This document shows, one piece after another, positions 61,659 through 64,000 of a stretch of DNA of 64,000 nt; position 1 is the stretch's first letter; each line of letters begins with the position of its first letter. Source of the stretch: a virus; the IMG/VR virus record IMGVR_UViG_3300010885_029461, positions 1 to 64,000 of that record. One strand, written 5' to 3'. Made by a program: the position numbers and the translations under genes. A model generated the notes under the pieces. It saw only the letters and a list, made by a program, of their open reading frames with translations. It was not told the DNA's origin and did no database searches.

Positions 61659-64000
61659 ATGGCATCAAGTCTTAATACTATTTTAAATTCACCAGGAGTC
61701 GCTATCAGAGAAATTGACGTATCTGGATCAACTGTCACTCGCGCAGGAACTAATGTTTTCTTTGCAGGTTTCACATCACAAGGTATTTCTGATGAACCCA
61801 CATCAGTATCATCGGTAGCCGAATTTGAACAACTTTTTGGGTTGCCTCAAACATCCGCTGAAAAATATACATATAATGCAATTAGTCAACTTCTAAACAC
61901 TTCTGATGCATCCGTCCTCTTTACCCGTATGCCATATGGTTCCGGTGCAGGTCTTGGATACTCTGATTCTGTAAACACTCTTATTTTCCCTGTTATCGGG
62001 GTATCTGCTGTAGAGGTTAGCCCATGTGACTATTTCCGTTCCATCGACGAAGCTTCATGCCGTGTCAAATTCCCATGGTTATATAGTTCTTACTTTGTAA
62101 GTCCGTCTATCTGCTATGGTTCTGCCAATTTAAATTGCCCCCTCAATTCTTCCAACGAAGAAGCAGGGAAGCTATATATCCACGATCATCCAGTTCAATA
62201 CAATTCGATCATTACTGGTTTCAAATTCGTAGTTGATAGCGATAGCGATCCTGAAGATTTAAAGATTTTCCAACTTCGTCCTACAGTTAATGGATTGGAT
62301 ACTACCTATTCAGTTGTTACTGCTTTCTCTCTTGATTCTATCTATGTGTCTAAAGACGAAGATCAATCACATCTATCAAATGACGGTAAACGTCTTATTG
62401 TTGATTTGACAGATGCTAGCTTTGCGAAAACTTATAATGTTAATTCTGGTTTACTTTCTGGTCAAACCTTGACTGGTTTATATGTGAGTGCAGGTGATGT
62501 TTTCGGTACATATTCTATTGCAAATAATCCTGTATTGAAATATTTCAATGCTAATTCGGATGTTGCAGGAACTTATAAAACAACTGTTTCTATCCTTTCT
62601 GCAATAACAACCGGAACAAATATTACGGTTGCTACATCTGCAAAAGATGCTACCACTCTTGATTTCTTAATCTCCTTCTGTGGTGTGCCTGTTGATGCAG
62701 GTTTGTCGTGCAGCACAATAACCGCATTAAATCTACAAGTTCCTGAAGCTGATAAGTATAACTTCTATCCTGTAGCAGGTGATGCACAGTTAAACGATGC
62801 AAACTTCTATGTTTTAGGTGAACCTATCAGTAAAACACTTAATTCAACTGAATATACCCTACTTCAAAATGAACAATTCAATTGGAAATGCGGTGCATAT
62901 GAAAATGCATCCCCAAGCTTGGATATCATCAATAATGATGTTCGTGCAGGTATCGTGGTAGTAAATACTGCAAAAACAGCCCAACTTGAAGATTTTAGCG
63001 GATTCTATCTTGCCATAAATGACAATCTAAATGTAAATCCTTCTACTGATTTCAACTCCATCACAAGCGTTGCAGGTTACTATCAAGAAGTATGTCCCGG
63101 TGTATCTGGTAATTGGATTCATGTTCCATCCGAACGTTGGAATTTCCACACTAGTCAAACCTTTAATGGTGCGGCTGGATCAATTTCCGAAATAGTCGAA
63201 AACGGTGGCGGTATAGATTTCAGCAGCAAGAATTATAATGATTCTCTTACAGTAACTCTATTCAAACTACGTCCAACACAATTGACTGAAACTATCAATA
63301 AACTTGATCAGATTAAAGTTGAACAGTTTACTGGTTCTCTCAATGCAGACAGAAAAGTGAATGATTCATACGGTGGTCCTCCTCGCTCATACTTCCTTGA
63401 AAAATCCGTTTCAAATAGCAATTATTTGAAAGTTATGATTAACCCATATCTCTCCAATAACAATTGCTGGGCAGATTCTAAAGGTGTTCCACAGAAAACA
63501 GTTAGAATGTTCCGCGAACAAACCGGAGGGGTATTTGATAACTTCGATGCAGAGGCACAACTTGCTGCATACGGTGATAACCTATACGGTGTAGGTGCTT
63601 ATAATGGCTATTGCAGAGATTCTCTCTATACTATGTGCCAGAAGAAAGATATAGGTAATCTTCCTGCTAAACTTGAAAGAGCTTTAGTGAATGTTGAAAA
63701 TCCTCTCCAATACCCAATTGATATCACAATTGATAACGGACTTTCTACTATATGGGCAACTCGCGCAAGTGTATCAAACGATAACTGTATCACAAATACA
63801 AGTATCTGTTACAACTATGACGATTCTTATTTCGTAGACACCGATTCTCTATCACCTTATGATGGTACTTCGATGAACTCTCCTATCATTGATGCATGGA
63901 CTACAATATATAATATCTTCGATTCCTTTGCTCGCTTTACTCGTAAAGCAAATGGTGGAGTAGGACACTTACATATTCAAGACCCTCTTCGTCAAATCTT
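61659..64000 (+). CDS. 18: Tail sheath protein (gp18-like), 3' end beyond the window
   Basis: Open from the ATG to the window end (at least 780 residues). It begins MASSLNTILNSPGVAIRE, the SPGV..E motif typical of contractile sheath proteins, and later contains further sheath-like segments (FRQTGGVFDNF-like turn, then FTRKANGGVGHLHIQDPLRQI). T4 gp18 is 659 residues, so this sheath is longer, with an apparently enlarged middle part. Drives tail contraction. Partial at the right edge. Confidence 0.75.
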   Translation, partial: MASSLNTILNSPGVAIREIDVSGSTVTRAGTNVFFAGFTSQGISDEPTSVSSVAEFEQLFGLPQTSAEKYTYNAISQLLNTSDASVLFTRMPYGSGAGLGYSDSVNTLIFPVIGVSAVEVSPCDYFRSIDEASCRVKFPWLYSSYFVSPSICYGSANLNCPLNSSNEEAGKLYIHDHPVQYNSIITGFKFVVDSDSDPEDLKIFQLRPTVNGLDTTYSVVTAFSLDSIYVSKDEDQSHLSNDGKRLIVDLTDASFAKTYNVNSGLLSGQTLTGLYVSAGDVFGTYSIANNPVLKYFNANSDVAGTYKTTVSILSAITTGTNITVATSAKDATTLDFLISFCGVPVDAGLSCSTITALNLQVPEADKYNFYPVAGDAQLNDANFYVLGEPISKTLNSTEYTLLQNEQFNWKCGAYENASPSLDIINNDVRAGIVVVNTAKTAQLEDFSGFYLAINDNLNVNPSTDFNSITSVAGYYQEVCPGVSGNWIHVPSERWNFHTSQTFNGAAGSISEIVENGGGIDFSSKNYNDSLTVTLFKLRPTQLTETINKLDQIKVEQFTGSLNADRKVNDSYGGPPRSYFLEKSVSNSNYLKVMINPYLSNNNCWADSKGVPQKTVRMFREQTGGVFDNFDAEAQLAAYGDNLYGVGAYNGYCRDSLYTMCQKKDIGNLPAKLERALVNVENPLQYPIDITIDNGLSTIWATRASVSNDNCITNTSICYNYDDSYFVDTDSLSPYDGTSMNSPIIDAWTTIYNIFDSFARFTRKANGGVGHLHIQDPLRQI

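Noticed and set aside
1-64000. Recoded stop codons (alternative genetic code)
   Set aside because: TAA, TAG and TGA all end recognisable genes at expected positions, e.g. TAG at 9524-9526 and TGA at the methylase end.
1-64000. tRNA genes, CRISPR arrays, insertion sequences
   Set aside because: No cloverleaf with a TpsiC-like arm, no spaced repeat array, and no transposase-like protein was found by eye.
1-64000. Bacteroidota host inferred from missing Shine-Dalgarno sites
   Set aside because: Promoters look like TTGACA/TATAAT at 17-base spacing rather than the TAnnTTTG type; missing ribosome sites are better explained by leaderless mRNAs. The host stays unassigned.

Overview
The window is part of the genome of a strictly lytic, T4-type (myovirus) double-stranded DNA phage. 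The evidence is a T4-style set of genes: family B DNA polymerase (gp43), RecA-like UvsX, hexameric helicase (gp41), DnaG-type primase (gp61), single-strand binding protein (gp32), sliding clamp (gp45), SbcC/Rad50-like gp46, candidates for the small clamp-loader subunit (gp62) and a GroES-like co-chaperonin (gp31), large terminase (gp17), tail tube (gp19), tail sheath (gp18, cut by the window end) and a block of baseplate and tail genes. The DNA is AT-rich, genes are tightly packed with many ATGA and TAATG overlaps, and TAA, TAG and TGA are all used as stops. No tRNA, CRISPR array, integrase or transposase was seen. No gene-free stretch exceeds about 110 bases. The host cannot be named from the sequence; E. 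coli-like TTGACA/TATAAT promoters argue against a Bacteroidota host.

Layout. Bases 1-19.6 kb are a co-directional sugar and glycan island of about 30 genes: many glycosyltransferases (GT34-like, exostosin-like, GT10 fucosyltransferase, GT2-like, GT4-like), GDP-L-fucose synthase, two other sugar epimerases/dehydratases, a short UDP-glucose-dehydrogenase-like protein, a heptose set (SIS isomerase, GHMP kinase, HAD phosphatase fused to a nucleotidyltransferase), three SAM methyltransferases, and a DNA methylase-like protein. It also holds a GMP reductase gene, three fragments of a second GMP reductase, and a LAGLIDADG homing endonuclease. Bases 19.8-37.3 kb hold the replication and recombination genes on the plus strand. 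Bases 37.3-51.1 kb are almost entirely minus-strand lysis, baseplate and tail genes, including a tape-measure candidate. Bases 51.2-58.2 kb mix primase, gp62-like and gp31-like genes with small unknowns and minus-strand virion-type genes. Bases 58.3-64.0 kb hold terminase, an unknown, tail tube and tail sheath.

Most striking signal. Nearly every promoter-like motif lies unusually close to a start codon. Structural genes on both strands have a T4-late-type box (NATAAATA) ending typically 5-8 bases before the ATG. Early or middle genes have TTGNNN-17-TANNNT promoters whose -10 box also ends 5-10 bases before the ATG. Shine-Dalgarno sequences are generally absent. With the usual distance from -10 box to transcription start, these messages would begin at or within a few bases of the start codon, so the phage appears to run on leaderless mRNAs. 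The clear exception is the gp32-like gene, which has a predicted 54-base leader made of a 5' hairpin and an all-A/T tract, resembling the autoregulatory operator of T4 gene 32.

Other points: two promoters overlap perfect inverted repeats that share the half-site AGAAGNCATGT; GMP reductase fragments form a direct repeat around a two-gene fucosylation cassette; a glycosyltransferase gene is broken at a run of 12 A; and a terminator for a minus-strand gene lies inside the convergent primase coding sequence.
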